DNA of 64,000 nt from Epithemia pelagica. Taxonomy: Eukaryota; Bacillariophyta; Bacillariophyceae; Surirellales; Surirellaceae. The stretch spans positions 1,860,001-1,924,000 of the forward strand of contig OX337230.1 of NCBI GenBank assembly GCA_946965045.2, written 5' to 3'. The translations under genes were made by a program, and so were the position numbers. The notes under the pieces were generated by a model. It searched no databases and was not told where the DNA came from. It saw nothing but the letters and a program-made list of their open reading frames with translations. Every line of letters begins with the position of its first letter. Position 1 is the stretch's first letter. This document shows positions 31,902 through 42,568 of the stretch, piece after piece.

Positions 31902-34900
31902 CTATTCCAAAAAGGCAGCACAACAAACCTTGTGTTGAGCCTTTGGACGTTTGGTGCGGGAGATATCGGACAAAGACCACGTCGATGATTCAACTGAAAC
32001 GGGGGTCTTCTCCTGACTTTCATTGATTTCAATCGGACTGGACTTCGTTCCCTTGGCGATGATCAAGGGTGGGGACTTGTGCTTGTTGAACGGCATCATC
32101 GGAATCTTACCAATGCGGGGCCTTTTATACGGGTTTTCGATCCTTTTTGATCCCGCACTTGAGGCCACCGAGGATACCTGTGAATTTACCGGGCGACAGA
32201 AAGCATCTTCCTCTTTGACTCCACTCTGACTCGACTCTTGAGACATTACCACTGTGACAGTCTCCTCTGTCTCGGCACTGTTGAAAGACGCATTTAAAAT
32301 GCGATCGACCGTGTTCTGAGGCGATGGACGTGGTTGATCTGGAGTCGGGAAAACAGTAACCGTGTCTTGGGATCCCAGAGTCGTTTCTGTTTCCATCGAT
32401 GTCATGGAAGTGTCCAACATCTTTGCGAATGTTGAACGACTCACCGGTGTATCGTTGTCCTCCGTAGGACAAGGTCGCTTCTTGGCCAACACCTGCCCTT
32501 CAACTGGAAGAATAGGTGGTTGCTTCCTTTCGTGCGATAACGGGACTTCGTTATTGCCACATGAGGGACAGTGACATCGGTCAGACAGACCACTCCGGGG
32601 ATACTGATCATCCCGGTCGTTCTGTTCAACCATATACTTTGCGAAAAATACTTCGCCATTGTCTTCCGGCAATGGACGAGCGAATGGAAAAGGCAGAATG
32701 GGGTAGTCTACCTGTTCAGCCAATCCATTGGCAAAGATTAACTCACAATGGTTGTAGAAATCGGGTTCGGTCTTCCATCCCATAGGAACGCTTTCCGCTG
32801 CGGTTGAAGAGTCAGAGTCATTTGACATGCGCAACTTATGACGAATCTTGACATTGTACTTGGCAGTGCCAATCAAATTCAACGCGTCACACAAGTTAGC
32901 GTTCATGCCACAATTACCAAAATGGGCCAAGTGGTCATGGTATGCCTCAATCTTCGACTCACAACGCAATGAAGGATATTCATTACATTCTTGCTTTGTT
33001 GCCGCCGTCGGCTTTACAACCCTGTACACATCCTTGAGAGGGACTGTGTCTTGAATGTAAGCCGCATTCTTCATTTGTTCCACGACAGCAGTCTGAGTGT
33101 CAACGGTGAAGAGTTTTTTTCCTGTACGTGGGTCTTCACTACCCTTGTACTGGTCGAACCACTTTTGGAGATTGTGCTCAATGACCATTGGAGGGTGTAT
33201 CTCCTTCATGAGGTACTTGGCAAACCGACGTCGAAATTCAGGTGTATCTTGCATCTCAAGAATTTCTGACATGGTATATGCCACACCATCCCGGCCCATT
33301 TTGCCAGTTTTCAAAGCGTTGAGGAGTGTGTTGTATGATTCCTTTTCGAATCCGTAGACACATTGTAAAAGGTCCGTCAATGCCTTGTGGTACAGGTTGT
33401 GTCCCTGCCTCATGGTTTTGATGATTCGTTGCAAAAAGTGATACAAGCCCAAACGTCCTTCAAAGTCGTCACCGAATAGAAGTTTCCAAAACTTCACTTT
33501 CGCGGGCCAAGTGTCACTGTACATCGCAATGGGTTGAAAACCGGACCTCCTCGCGAGAGATTCCGCCGCATGGGCAAACGAGCTTGTCTTGGTATCGGGA
33601 ACTAGACAGGCTGACGCAATCTCACCTGTCTCCGCTGCTGCATCCCAGACTGCATGTGCTCCAAGAGCTTTGCGGTAATTCTTAGTCGCTTCCATCGTGT
33701 GGTCCTGTGCGAACATATGCAAAGTTGTGACGGATTGGGTCTCTCGTGTACAGCGATCACAGTCCGAAATCCCGTAGGGGGTTCGAGACCATTTAGAGGC
33801 AGACTCGAACAAGTTTCGTAGTGTCTCCCCGCTGGGAGGATACGTTGTAATAAACTCTCCGAAAAGAAGAGGGTACAACGGTGTGGGTCCTTCAATCTGA
33901 GATAACATGCGAATGTTTTTCCATTCCGATAAATACTCAGTAAAACGATCCGAGTACTGCTTGGTCAAAGCGTTGAATATCATTTTCGACACTTTGTCTC
34001 CATTCCCGTACGTCAACATGAGCTCCTCTAAGATTTGGCTGAGGCCTTTATCGATGTGGAAGGTCATCGTGTTGTCGGCATATTTCGGATCGACTGGGTA
34101 TGCCTTTCGGATGTGGATAGGCAAGACCGAAAGAACTGCCGCATCGTTGGCTTCATAGCGAAGTCCACAATGAGTGCATTTGTAAGTCATCACAATTGCC
34201 CATCCAGGAACCGTTCCCAATTTGAAGATGGCAAATAGTTTCTTGTTTTTGGAGAAGTTAGTCCTGTCACGGCGCAACTTGCCCTTGCCGCAAGACGGAC
34301 AATCAATCTGGAGCCCTGGGAACTGGTCTTCCCAACACACGTTGTAAATTACCTGCCCCTCGATGGCGTGGTAATGGGGGTTGATATAGTTGCCAGTACG
34401 CACAATTGGGATTTTGAATTCCAATGTGTTGGGCTCGTACCAACCCTTCTCCTTATGGTTGACTAGGTGTCGAACCACAGCCATAATGGCAAGAGGAGCC
34501 CCGGTCTTTTTGTCCGATGAAGATGAGACAAATTCTGGATCTGCCATTGCGTCGCGAACAGCGTCGTGCAGGTTAGAATGGTCCGTGCGTTGAGGGGCCA
34601 CCATTTTCTGCGCATATTCGCGTGTCTCCGGTGGTAGATCCGATACGTTGGTGAATGTTCCCTCGAACGATTCACCATTAACGGCAGCCAATTGTTTTGC
34701 CTTTTCGTCGAAGTAGACATCATTGGCGCTTTTCCGTCCTTTCGTCTTGCGATTCTTGGGACATTGAGGATGATGTCCACGGTGAGGCTTCTTCGTCCCT
34801 TTCGACTCTGCCACGCAAACGGCACAGTTGATCAGCGGACCAAATGCTTTCCCTTCGTATTTGAAAGGGTTGGCACCAGGTCCCCCCTTCATTCGATTCT

Positions 34901-35363
34901 GATTTTGGTAACAGAAAAACTGGTACTCCAGCTTTCTCTTGATTGCCCGGTTGGCGGGTTGGCGTTTTTGACTCTGAATGCCCATTTTCTCGGAGTCTTC
35001 CATTTCTTGTTCCACTCTTCGTGCGTCTTGGGAGTACACGAAGCAGCGGTAAAAGTATGGATCCAACGATGACCGTTTGTCAGCGGTGGTGGTTTCCGTC
35101 AGTTGAGACGACTCTTTCGAGAAGCTCACGTTATGGGTCAACTCATGAGAGAAGCCCGGATCTGTCAGTTGAGACGACTCTTTCGAGAAGCTCATGTTAG
35201 CATGGGTCGACTCGTGAGAGAAGCCCGGTTGGCCATTAAAGCCCATAATAGACTCTTCCTCTTCCATCCCTCTTAGTTTTTGTTTTGTTTTTAGAATTAT
35301 GAACTTAGTTGTGTGTTTTGTTTGTTTCGTGAGAGATGAGGAGGGAATTTTTGTGATTGGCAT
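31902..35363 (-). CDS. Putative DDE-type transposase with zinc motifs
   Basis: A single-exon 1153-aa protein from ATG 35363 (a second ATG at 35267 opens MEEEESIMGF). Near the N-terminus a 22-23-aa unit is repeated twice (GFSHE.TH..SFSKESSQLT). A first zinc-like cluster has CAVC, then HRGHHPQCPKNRKTKG. A second is a ribbon, CPSCGKGKLRRDRTNF then YKCTHCGLRYEA, similar to the DUF6729-type ribbon of some eukaryotic transposon proteins. The presumed RNase H-fold core has D554 (MFAQDHTMEATK), a strand pair with AVWDAAAETGEIASACL, D617 (IAMYSDTWPAKVKF) and GLYHFLQRIIKTMR. The third acidic residue is not clear. A CxxC pair (CHCPSCG) lies near residue 960. The tail is Ser/Thr-rich. The family name is uncertain; a transposase role is inferred. 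Confidence 0.55.
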   Translation of the reverse strand: MPITKIPSSSLTKQTKHTTKFIILKTKQKLRGMEEEESIMGFNGQPGFSHESTHANMSFSKESSQLTDPGFSHELTHNVSFSKESSQLTETTTADKRSSLDPYFYRCFVYSQDARRVEQEMEDSEKMGIQSQKRQPANRAIKRKLEYQFFCYQNQNRMKGGPGANPFKYEGKAFGPLINCAVCVAESKGTKKPHRGHHPQCPKNRKTKGRKSANDVYFDEKAKQLAAVNGESFEGTFTNVSDLPPETREYAQKMVAPQRTDHSNLHDAVRDAMADPEFVSSSSDKKTGAPLAIMAVVRHLVNHKEKGWYEPNTLEFKIPIVRTGNYINPHYHAIEGQVIYNVCWEDQFPGLQIDCPSCGKGKLRRDRTNFSKNKKLFAIFKLGTVPGWAIVMTYKCTHCGLRYEANDAAVLSVLPIHIRKAYPVDPKYADNTMTFHIDKGLSQILEELMLTYGNGDKVSKMIFNALTKQYSDRFTEYLSEWKNIRMLSQIEGPTPLYPLLFGEFITTYPPSGETLRNLFESASKWSRTPYGISDCDRCTRETQSVTTLHMFAQDHTMEATKNYRKALGAHAVWDAAAETGEIASACLVPDTKTSSFAHAAESLARRSGFQPIAMYSDTWPAKVKFWKLLFGDDFEGRLGLYHFLQRIIKTMRQGHNLYHKALTDLLQCVYGFEKESYNTLLNALKTGKMGRDGVAYTMSEILEMQDTPEFRRRFAKYLMKEIHPPMVIEHNLQKWFDQYKGSEDPRTGKKLFTVDTQTAVVEQMKNAAYIQDTVPLKDVYRVVKPTAATKQECNEYPSLRCESKIEAYHDHLAHFGNCGMNANLCDALNLIGTAKYNVKIRHKLRMSNDSDSSTAAESVPMGWKTEPDFYNHCELIFANGLAEQVDYPILPFPFARPLPEDNGEVFFAKYMVEQNDRDDQYPRSGLSDRCHCPSCGNNEVPLSHERKQPPILPVEGQVLAKKRPCPTEDNDTPVSRSTFAKMLDTSMTSMETETTLGSQDTVTVFPTPDQPRPSPQNTVDRILNASFNSAETEETVTVVMSQESSQSGVKEEDAFCRPVNSQVSSVASSAGSKRIENPYKRPRIGKIPMMPFNKHKSPPLIIAKGTKSSPIEINESQEKTPVSVESSTWSLSDISRTKRPKAQHKVCCAAFLE

Positions 35364-35852
35364 TTTCTGGTGAACTCGGATGGGAATCGGCAAGTTCCGA
35401 ATTCCATCCGACCGGGACCACCGACTTTGAAATATTGAATAGTGTTACTTAGACGTTTTTAATAGCTAATTGGATCGCCATTGGATTTTTTTAGACTAAT
35501 TATTAGTGTTGATCCGACAGTTGGTTGACAGTTGGAGGATAGTGACAGGGGGGAAAAGGCACCAATCAGATCGCTGCCTCCAGCAGAGTAGAGGTGGGTA
35601 GCTAGCATGCTCTACGTGCATCTCTCTTAGAGAGGTAGCCTTACTCCTCTAGCTCTGTAGCTACCTACTCTACTAAGCTTGAGACTGAGACCGTATGAAG
35701 TCATTATTCGGGAACCATGGGTCATACCGTGACTGTGGCTGTCGGAAGACCGTGGTTGTGTCCCCCAAAGAAAGTGATCATTCCTGATTGTCGATGGAAA
35801 GGGCACAATCTTTTTGTATTTGTGGAAGCTCTCTGTCTATTGTTTGAAGAAG
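35364..35852. other. Intergenic with an imperfect long hairpin
   Basis: AGAGTAGAGGTGGGTAGCTA at about 35585-35604 pairs imperfectly with GTAGCTACCTACTCTACT at 35657-35674, forming an 89-bp stem-loop unit. The left arm overlaps the proposed right end of the composite element. The stretch also holds the promoter of the TM9SF gene. Upstream of the TM9SF ATG the frame is open but no better start is seen. Confidence 0.45.
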
Positions 35853-38007
35853 ATGGGGTCAAAAGCACAACTGTTCTTGCTGTCACTTCTGTGGACGGCG
35901 ACACGAACTGTCTTGGGATTTTACGTACCGGGTGTGGCCCCTTTGACATTCCGGTCGGGCCAAACAGTTCCCATGAAAGTGAACGCTCTTACGAGCACGA
36001 AAACTCAGATTCCTCGGGACTACTACCGTTTGCCCTTTTGCGCTCCGGACGGAGGACCGAAAATGGCGTCGGAGAACTTGGGGGAATTCTTAACGGGAAA
36101 CAAAATTCAGTCATCACCCTACGTTATCAATATGCGCACCGAAGTACATTGTGCAAAGGTAAGAGAAGCCGTGCGACTATGATGTGCGATCTCTTTTGTT
36201 TTGATTGATTCGCCACTCGTTCAATATTTAGTTCACTCATGATTGGCATGGTGTGCTCTTTCCGCGTACTTGTGAATTGATAGCTTTGTCAAGTAACTTT
36301 GGGACCGAAGGACGCCCTAAAATTGGGAAAGCACATCATTCATGGATACCGAAACAATTGGATTATTGACAACCTTCCTTCAGCTGCTATCGGTGTTGGG
36401 AAGAAAGGTGAACCTCTTAAGCGATATGCTGGTGGTTTTCCGATTGGATTTCTTGCTTCAGACAATAAAATACCGCATGTATACAACCATGTGAACATCA
36501 ACATCGACTATCATAAGTACGAAGAGGATGGATATCGCGTTGTCGGATTTGCTGTTGAGCCGCTCTCGGCTAAGCATGAGTTCGAGGGTAACTATAATTG
36601 GGATGGGAAAAGCGATGAAGGCATGCAAAAAGCTCTCAAGACATGCCCTACGAACAAGCCTTTGACTCGCGGCTCTATCAAAACAGCTCAAGTGGTCAAG
36701 GATAAGGAAAAGATTATCTACACGTATTCTGTAACATGGACTGAAAGCGACATTGAATGGTCATCACGTTGGGATGTCTACCTTTCAGAAGACCACCTGG
36801 TCCCAGCCCAGGTTCATTGGTATTCCATTACAAACTCTATTCTGGTGGTTGTATTTTTGTCGTTTTTGGTTGTAAGCGTCCTGGTGAGAAACCTTCGACG
36901 TGATATCGCTGCATACAATGCTCTTTCTGCGATCGCAGATGAAGAAGAAGAAGAGGAAAAGGAAGACGAGAAAGGGTGGAAACTTGTACATGCGGATGTC
37001 TTTCGACCACCTCAGACGCAACCCATGCTATATTGTGTATTCTTGGGCTCAGGATCACAACTCCTTGTCACGGTCCTCTCGGCCATCCTTCTCTCGGCTG
37101 TGGGATTCTTGAGCCCTGCTCGTCGTGGATCTCTGATGACTTTCTTTTTGGTTGTTTACATGCTGAGCGGTATTTTCGCTGGGTATCTTAGCTCGAGGCT
37201 CTACAAGGCATTTCGTGGACGACAATGGCAGCTCTGTACTGTCATGACTGCTCTTCTGTTTCCAGGAATTGCCTTTGGCATCTTTGTATTTTTCAATATT
37301 ATTCTTTTCTTCTTGCACTCGTCCGCAAGTGCTCCCTTCTTGGATGTCATTATTGTCGCCGCAATGTGGTGCTGCGTCAGCACTCCACTTGTGTTTGTTG
37401 GTGCCTACTTTGGGTACAAGGCTGAAGCCATCGAATTTCCAACTGTCACATCTACCATTGCTCGAGCAATTCCAGAACCAACCAATATTTTTATGCAACC
37501 AAAGGTGGCGATCATCTTTGCTGGCGCCATTCCTTTCGTTGCCGCCTACGTGGAACTGTTTTTCATCATGACAAGTCTCTGGATGGACCAGTTTTACTAT
37601 GTGTTCGGATTCACACTCATGGTATACTTGATTATGATAATCACTTGCGCGGAAATCACAGTGTTATTGGTCTATTATCAGCTGTGTGCGGAGAACCATC
37701 GATGGTGTGTTATCGCTATCTCTCATGTGTTTCTGATTGAACTGGCGCCACTAACGAAATTCTACTCGGTTGCTTTAGGTGGTGGTTCTCTTTCTTCGCC
37801 GGAGGGTCATCCGCTGGTTTTACGTTCATTTATTCCATATTCTGGTTCCGGCAGCTTGCTGCCTCTCGTATGCTGATGACATATCTTTTGTACTTTGGAT
37901 ACATGTTTTTGATTTGCTTCGGAATCCTTTTGACATTTGGTACAGTGGGTGCCCTCACATCTCTCTGGTTCGTACGGAAGATATTTGGAACCATTAAAGT
38001 TGATTAG
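35853..38007 (+). CDS. TM9SF: Transmembrane 9 superfamily protein (nonaspanin)
   Basis: Three exons, 35853-36158, 36284-37704 and 37779-38007, give 651 aa, the normal family length. The introns are 125 nt (phase 0) and 74 nt (phase 2), both GT-AG. ATG 35853 opens a signal peptide (SKAQLFLLSLLWTATRTVLG) followed at once by FYVPGVAPLTF, the canonical mature start. The lumenal domain has CAPDGGPKMASENLGE and NNWIIDNLP. Then come nine membrane segments. Without splicing the last intron, the C-terminal two helices would be lost; spliced, they read WWFSFFAGGSSAGFTFIYS and YLLYFGYMFLICFG. The end is FVRKIFGTIKVD, the family's Golgi/endosome sorting tail. TM9SF proteins sort other membrane proteins, mainly in the Golgi and endosomes. 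Confidence 0.93.
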
Positions 38008-38470
38008 GGGACTTCTTCTGGGCCATGATTGTGGAACAAGTCACTTAGATAACTTCATCGATGGAAGGAGAAGCAATCATATATACATGTGATCCACAGG
38101 AATGACAAAGACTGTTGAGTGATCAGACATTACATTACCTGCACAAAATCATTAGGAGTAAGATCCGAGGAATAGACCTACTAGGTAGTTTGACGTGAAC
38201 TATGTTCCTCTGTCAGTCCAAGCTAGGAGTAAGGAGTAACTATCGGAGGAGATCGTGCAACACGTACGCTGAACGCGTAGTCTTTGTATCTCCATCCAGT
38301 GAGCGCTGGCGCACTTCTTAGCGAGTCTGGCCCAGGATCTACCTACACCAATAAGAATTTTATACAAAATACGTTATTTTGTTGTGTGGTTCACATAAAG
38401 GGTGTACGACATCCGTCGGATCCTCCCAGCCGTCCGTCACGTCATTTGTACAAGCAAGAAGAGAGAGACC
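38008..38470. other. Promoter region of eIF4A
   Basis: 463 bp with no coding signal. AGGAGTAAG motifs near 38155 and 38225 (TAGGAGTAAGGAGTAAC) are the only repeats noticed. Confidence 0.45.
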
Positions 38471-40158
38471 ATGAGTGAAGAGCAAGGCAACAACTACGGG
38501 TACGAAAATGGATGAAGTCGTCCTAATAACCTTACAGATTGCTATGCCGCGGTTTCCGATGAGCTGATAACGACCTGGTCGAGTTCCGAAAACATTGAAC
38601 AAAAGCGCGATGAGTTTCTCGTGCTGTCCGCTGGATGTGTATTTTGTAGCACGTTTCGTAGTGGAAGAGGTCGTTCGTTCGGGTGTTAATGGACGTTTAT
38701 GACTAAACCGTCTGTTTTTTATTTTCTCAGTGATGAACCTCCACGGGAGGGTGAAGGCGAGGGTGAAAGTCCTCCCGGAGAACTGACGGATGCCGACTTT
38801 GACTCCAACTGGGATGAAGCTATTGAAACCTTTGACGGTATGGATTTGCCAGAGGAGCTTCTTCGTGGAATCTACTCCTATGGTTTCGAAAAGCCATCCG
38901 CAATTCAACAGCGTGCGATTAAGCCAACCATGCTTGGACGTGACTTGATCGCTCAGGCGCAATCCGGAACGGTACGTCGTCCGCTTGTTGATTTGTTGTG
39001 CGAAAAGGAATGATATCATTCATTAATACACCATCTTTCGAGTCTGAAACGAGTCGTCCTCTGCGTGTCTGAGAATCATTCCATTTACTCGAAATATGAC
39101 CTTCCAGTCGACAGATATCGGTGGAATCGATTTATTTCCTCCACGCCGTCTCACTCCGTTTTTTCTTTTAACATATCCAGGGTAAAACGGCCACTTTTGC
39201 CATCGGAACGCTTGCCAAACTGGACCCTGGCACCAAGCAATGTCAATCTTTGATCCTGGCTCCAACGCGTGAGTTGGCCCAACAGATTCAAAAGGTTGTT
39301 CTGGCTCTCGGTGACTACATGGATATTGCGGTCCATGCATGTGTTGGAGGAACTGCCGTCCGTGATGACATTCGTACCCTTTCCAATGGTGTACACGTTG
39401 TTGTCGGAACCCCAGGGCGTGTTTCTGATATGATCAACCGAAGAGCTCTCAAATTGGATCACATCCGACAATTTTTCCTCGACGAAGCTGATGAGATGCT
39501 TTCTCGGGGTTTCAAGGATCAGATTTATGATATTTTCAAGTTCTTGCCAGAATCGGTCCAAGTATGTTTGTTCTCGGCCACTATGCCGTTGGATGTGTTG
39601 GAAGTCACGGAAAGGTTCATGCGGGAACCAGTTCGTATTCTCGTGAAGAAGGACGAGTTGACATTGGAGGGTATCAAGCAGTTCTACATTGCTGTAGATC
39701 GAGAAGAATGGAAGTTGGAGACGTTATGCGATCTTTATGAAACACTCACAATCACGCAGGCTATCATCTACTGCAACACCCGGCGCAAGGTCGACTGGTT
39801 GCAAGAAGAAATGCAGTCACGTGATTTCACTGTCTCCTGTATGCATGGTGACATGGATCAACGAGAGCGTGATATTATCATGCGGGAATTCCGTACTGGA
39901 TCGTCCCGTGTTCTCATTACCACAGATTTGTTGGCCCGTGGTATTGATGTTCAGCAAGTTTCCTTGGTGATCAACTTTGATCTCCCCACAAACCGAGAAA
40001 ACTACATCCATCGTATTGGACGATCTGGTCGGTTTGGTCGTAAGGGTGTTGCCATCAATTTTCTCACGGGAGAAGATGCTCGTTACTTGCGCGATATTGA
40101 ACAGTTTTACAACACTGAAATCGTGGAAATGCCTATGGATGTTGCTGACCTCATCTAG
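38471..40158 (+). CDS. eIF4A: DEAD-box RNA helicase eIF4A
   Basis: Three exons, 38471-38499 (29 nt), 38731-38971 and 39181-40158, give 415 aa. The introns are 231 and 209 nt. The second one splits motif I between AQSGT and GKT. All helicase motifs are present: Q motif [14 protein letters not shown], Ia [50 protein letters not shown] and [10 protein letters not shown]. The spacing and the [21 protein letters not shown] signature mark eIF4A itself (or its close paralogue eIF4A3). The acidic Glu/Gly/Pro-rich N-terminus is short. eIF4A unwinds mRNA leaders in the eIF4F complex during translation initiation. Confidence 0.93.
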
Positions 40159-40435
40159 GTCCTGTGGGTGTTCGAAAGAATGATCTCGTTCTGTTCATGT
40201 TTCTTTTCCATTCGATGAGATAGCCCTAATGTAATGTAAGTTTTCCAGCAGGAATTGGGATTAAAACTTTACATATTGTTTCAATTTTGATGGTTCGTAT
40301 AACTTACAAATATAGCGTTGAGGATGGGCGTGTCGACGATAGCTTCCGTCATTGTTTCCGGCACTTCTTCTTGTCGTCCCAGTAAGGAAGATCATGGAGA
40401 CGTGATGATGGTACGATGTGAGAGATAACACCAGC

Positions 40436-41303
40436 CTACGATGCAATGACAGGCGAGTTCTCCTGCAACATCTCACCACTGTCAACAATCGTAACCTTAG
40501 CACGTGGTTTGCCATTGTCGCTACCCAATTGCTCGATATTTTTAATGATCTCTTGGCCCTCTAGAACTCGTCCAAATACAACGTGCTTTCCATCAAGCCA
40601 CTGAGTTTTAACAGTTGTAATGAAGAACTGAGAACCATTGCTGTTAGGGCGTCCTTTGTTAGCCATAGAGAGCAGGTATGGTCGATTGTGTTGGACTTCA
40701 AAGCTTTCGTCCTCAATCAATTTTCCATCATAAACCGTCTCACCACCTGTCCCATCGTGATGAGTAAAGTCTCCTCCTTCGCGGATGTAAACGGAACCAG
40801 CCACAAATGAAAGGGAGTCAGCTGGTTGTCGTGTTGAGAGGACATGTAACTTGTAACTCACCTTGCATCATGAAATCTGGAATGATTCGATGAAATGTAG
40901 ATCCTTTATAGCACAGGGGCTTGCCTGACAGGGCACCATTCCCCTTGTCACAACGAATCAACGACATAAAATTGTAAACCAACTTCGGAGCAATCTCTCC
41001 GTACAAACCGAGCACAATTACTTCATTGAATTCCTTTGCTGAGCTTCCTGATGCATTGTCAACGTGCACTTTAATGTAAGCTTTGTGGGTTATTTTTGGC
41101 TCCTCTCTGAACAAAGTAAGCCAGCAAAATGTCTTGTGAGACGATCCTGGAATGAAGAGCAGGACTCTGGTTCTAGTCGCTCGAATGTCGACTCACGGTT
41201 TGGGATCCCTGTAGGGAGGATCGACTCTTTCCATTGGTACTTCATACGCATGAACCAAGAAGCAAAGTTGCAACGCAGCGAGGAAACATAGTTTCATGGA
41301 CAT
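40436..41303 (-). CDS. Secretory-pathway cyclophilin (peptidyl-prolyl isomerase)
   Basis: Three exons on the minus strand, 41303-41197, 41106-40862 and 40776-40436, give 230 aa; introns are 90 and 85 nt, GTGAGT donors, phases 2 and 1. Residues 1-19 form a signal peptide ([17 protein letters not shown]). The cyclophilin fold starts at [10 protein letters not shown] and contains [14 protein letters not shown], then the active-site block [38 protein letters not shown] and the terminal GEML. The residues lining the catalytic and cyclosporin pocket (R, F, W, H) are present. There is no ER-retrieval signal at the end (PVIAS). It is related to cyclophilin B/S forms, so a role in folding secreted proteins is inferred. 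It converges on eIF4A. Confidence 0.9.
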
Positions 41304-41644
41304 CGTAACAAGGAGTTAAGTGTTCTAAGTTCTATGGATGAGGACAGGAGGGGGCGACTGACGATGAACGACGAAATGGGAACAACATGGGAAATGGGAT
41401 GCGCCGCAATTTTGTTGAGACTGCGAACTATTTTGTGGGCGCGTGGCGCGCGTGCAACCTTTTCGACCCGCACCATCACCATAGCTTTCGAGCTACTCCT
41501 AACTCCTAAAGGCTCACTTTAGTGTAGCTAGAGAGATAATCGCTCCATGTTGGACTCTTTACAAGTTCTCCATTGCACACCTTGCTCAAGCACAACTTTT
41601 CAGGAACCTAACTACCACGCTGAGGCTGAAGACAAATGGTTGCT
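41304..41644. other. Spacer between cyclophilin and the LINE
   Basis: 341 bp. The first part is the cyclophilin promoter; nothing else is recognised. The last bases before the LINE-associated repeat read ACAAATGGTTGCT. A weakly similar ACAAAATCATGGCT begins just after the right repeat at 59958, but this is not a clear target duplication. Confidence 0.5.
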
Positions 41645-42481
41645 ATGATGCGGTTATCAGGGGGCGTCCATAGATGGATCAATGCCGCAGCATCTTTGAC
41701 CAAGGCGGTTGTAACCAACGCAGAGAGGCTCATAACTGAACCACTACGGTGGTGGGAGGAGGGGTTGAGGGTTGTGGAGAGGGGGTGTGCACAGTCAAGG
41801 CGGTGCGTGAAATGCCAAGACCATGCGTGGAAGATGTTGTGCAAGCACAAGGGACCTCCCCGGTTGCAAAAAATAGTTTAACAAGAGCCTCCCGAAGGAG
41901 GCATATCATTGTTAAATGATATAGAACAGTTACTACACAAGATCAAAGCCAATAGGCGAAGAGAGATACGTAGGCTAGGCGCGCGAGATGTAGGCCGAAT
42001 GGACCAGGCCTTCAAACTCTAATCCGAGGCCTACTTGTAAAAGATATGAGGAAGATTGGTTCTAAGACTGCGTCACATCCACGACTCAGACTTCTACGAT
42101 CAGACCTCGCCAGAGGACTTGGTGTTTTTAATAGCCTCTAGAGCTAGCATTTCAGTAAGAAGAAATACATCAGAACTCTACTGCAGGGACCGTGCTGGAA
42201 TTGAAGATCGGATATAGTAATAGTAATTGTGGGCTTCCAAGCAAGTACGGCTTCCTTGGCGCTTCGATAAAAGGATAAAAGGCCTTTAAGTCCACCTTGT
42301 TGGTGTGGGACAGACGGGTCCAATTTCCCCAGGTGCTCTTGCACATTGCCGTTGGAGCGGATGGTCAGCTTGATCCCGAAGCGTTATTCGCAGATGAAAA
42401 TGAAAGACCGAACACTGATGTCTACTTATTCACCGGACCTTGTTCAGGAGAGCAGTTGTTCGTCTATATTAAATTGGTAGA
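41645..42481 (+). repeat. Left direct repeat of the LINE (837 bp; 3'-UTR copy)
   Basis: This is almost identical to 59119-59957; I saw only a handful of differences (for example a 2-nt TA indel near 42218, and AAG versus AAT near 41945). It starts exactly at the sequence of the ORF2 stop codon and ends at GGTAGA, where the LINE 5' leader begins. It contains a hairpin pair at 41887-41922. Short frames in it (41636-41881 and 42297 on) look accidental. It could be a 5'-truncated older LINE copy in tandem, or a real terminal repeat. Confidence 0.9.
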
Positions 42482-42568
42482 CTTTTTCAAAAAGTCCGAC
42501 GAGACAACCCCTACTAATTCAGCCTATAGTAACACTGTACCACGGTCTACGTGCAACCTACGACGACC

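Larger units (their letters stand above)
28365..35603. mobile_element. Candidate undescribed composite transposon (7.2 kb)
   Basis: The limits are proposed from a 13-bp inverted match, AGCTACCCACCTC at 28365-28377 and its complement at 35591-35603; they are tentative. Inside, left to right, are GC hairpins, a leader with a possible intron, spaced 25-bp repeats, a broken gene (29664-31284, plus), a 30-bp minisatellite, and a convergent gene (31902-35363, minus) with zinc-binding and DDE-like features. The left 25-bp repeats and a duplicated stretch in the 5' part of the right gene share AGCTTC..TCGAA..GTCGTCTC in inverted orientation, as subterminal repeats of one element would. No target duplication was found. 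Confidence 0.4.

Noticed and set aside
35717-36208. A 163-codon frame over exon 1 of TM9SF
   Set aside because: The +1 frame gives the signal peptide and the FYVPG start of TM9SF; this frame is its shadow.
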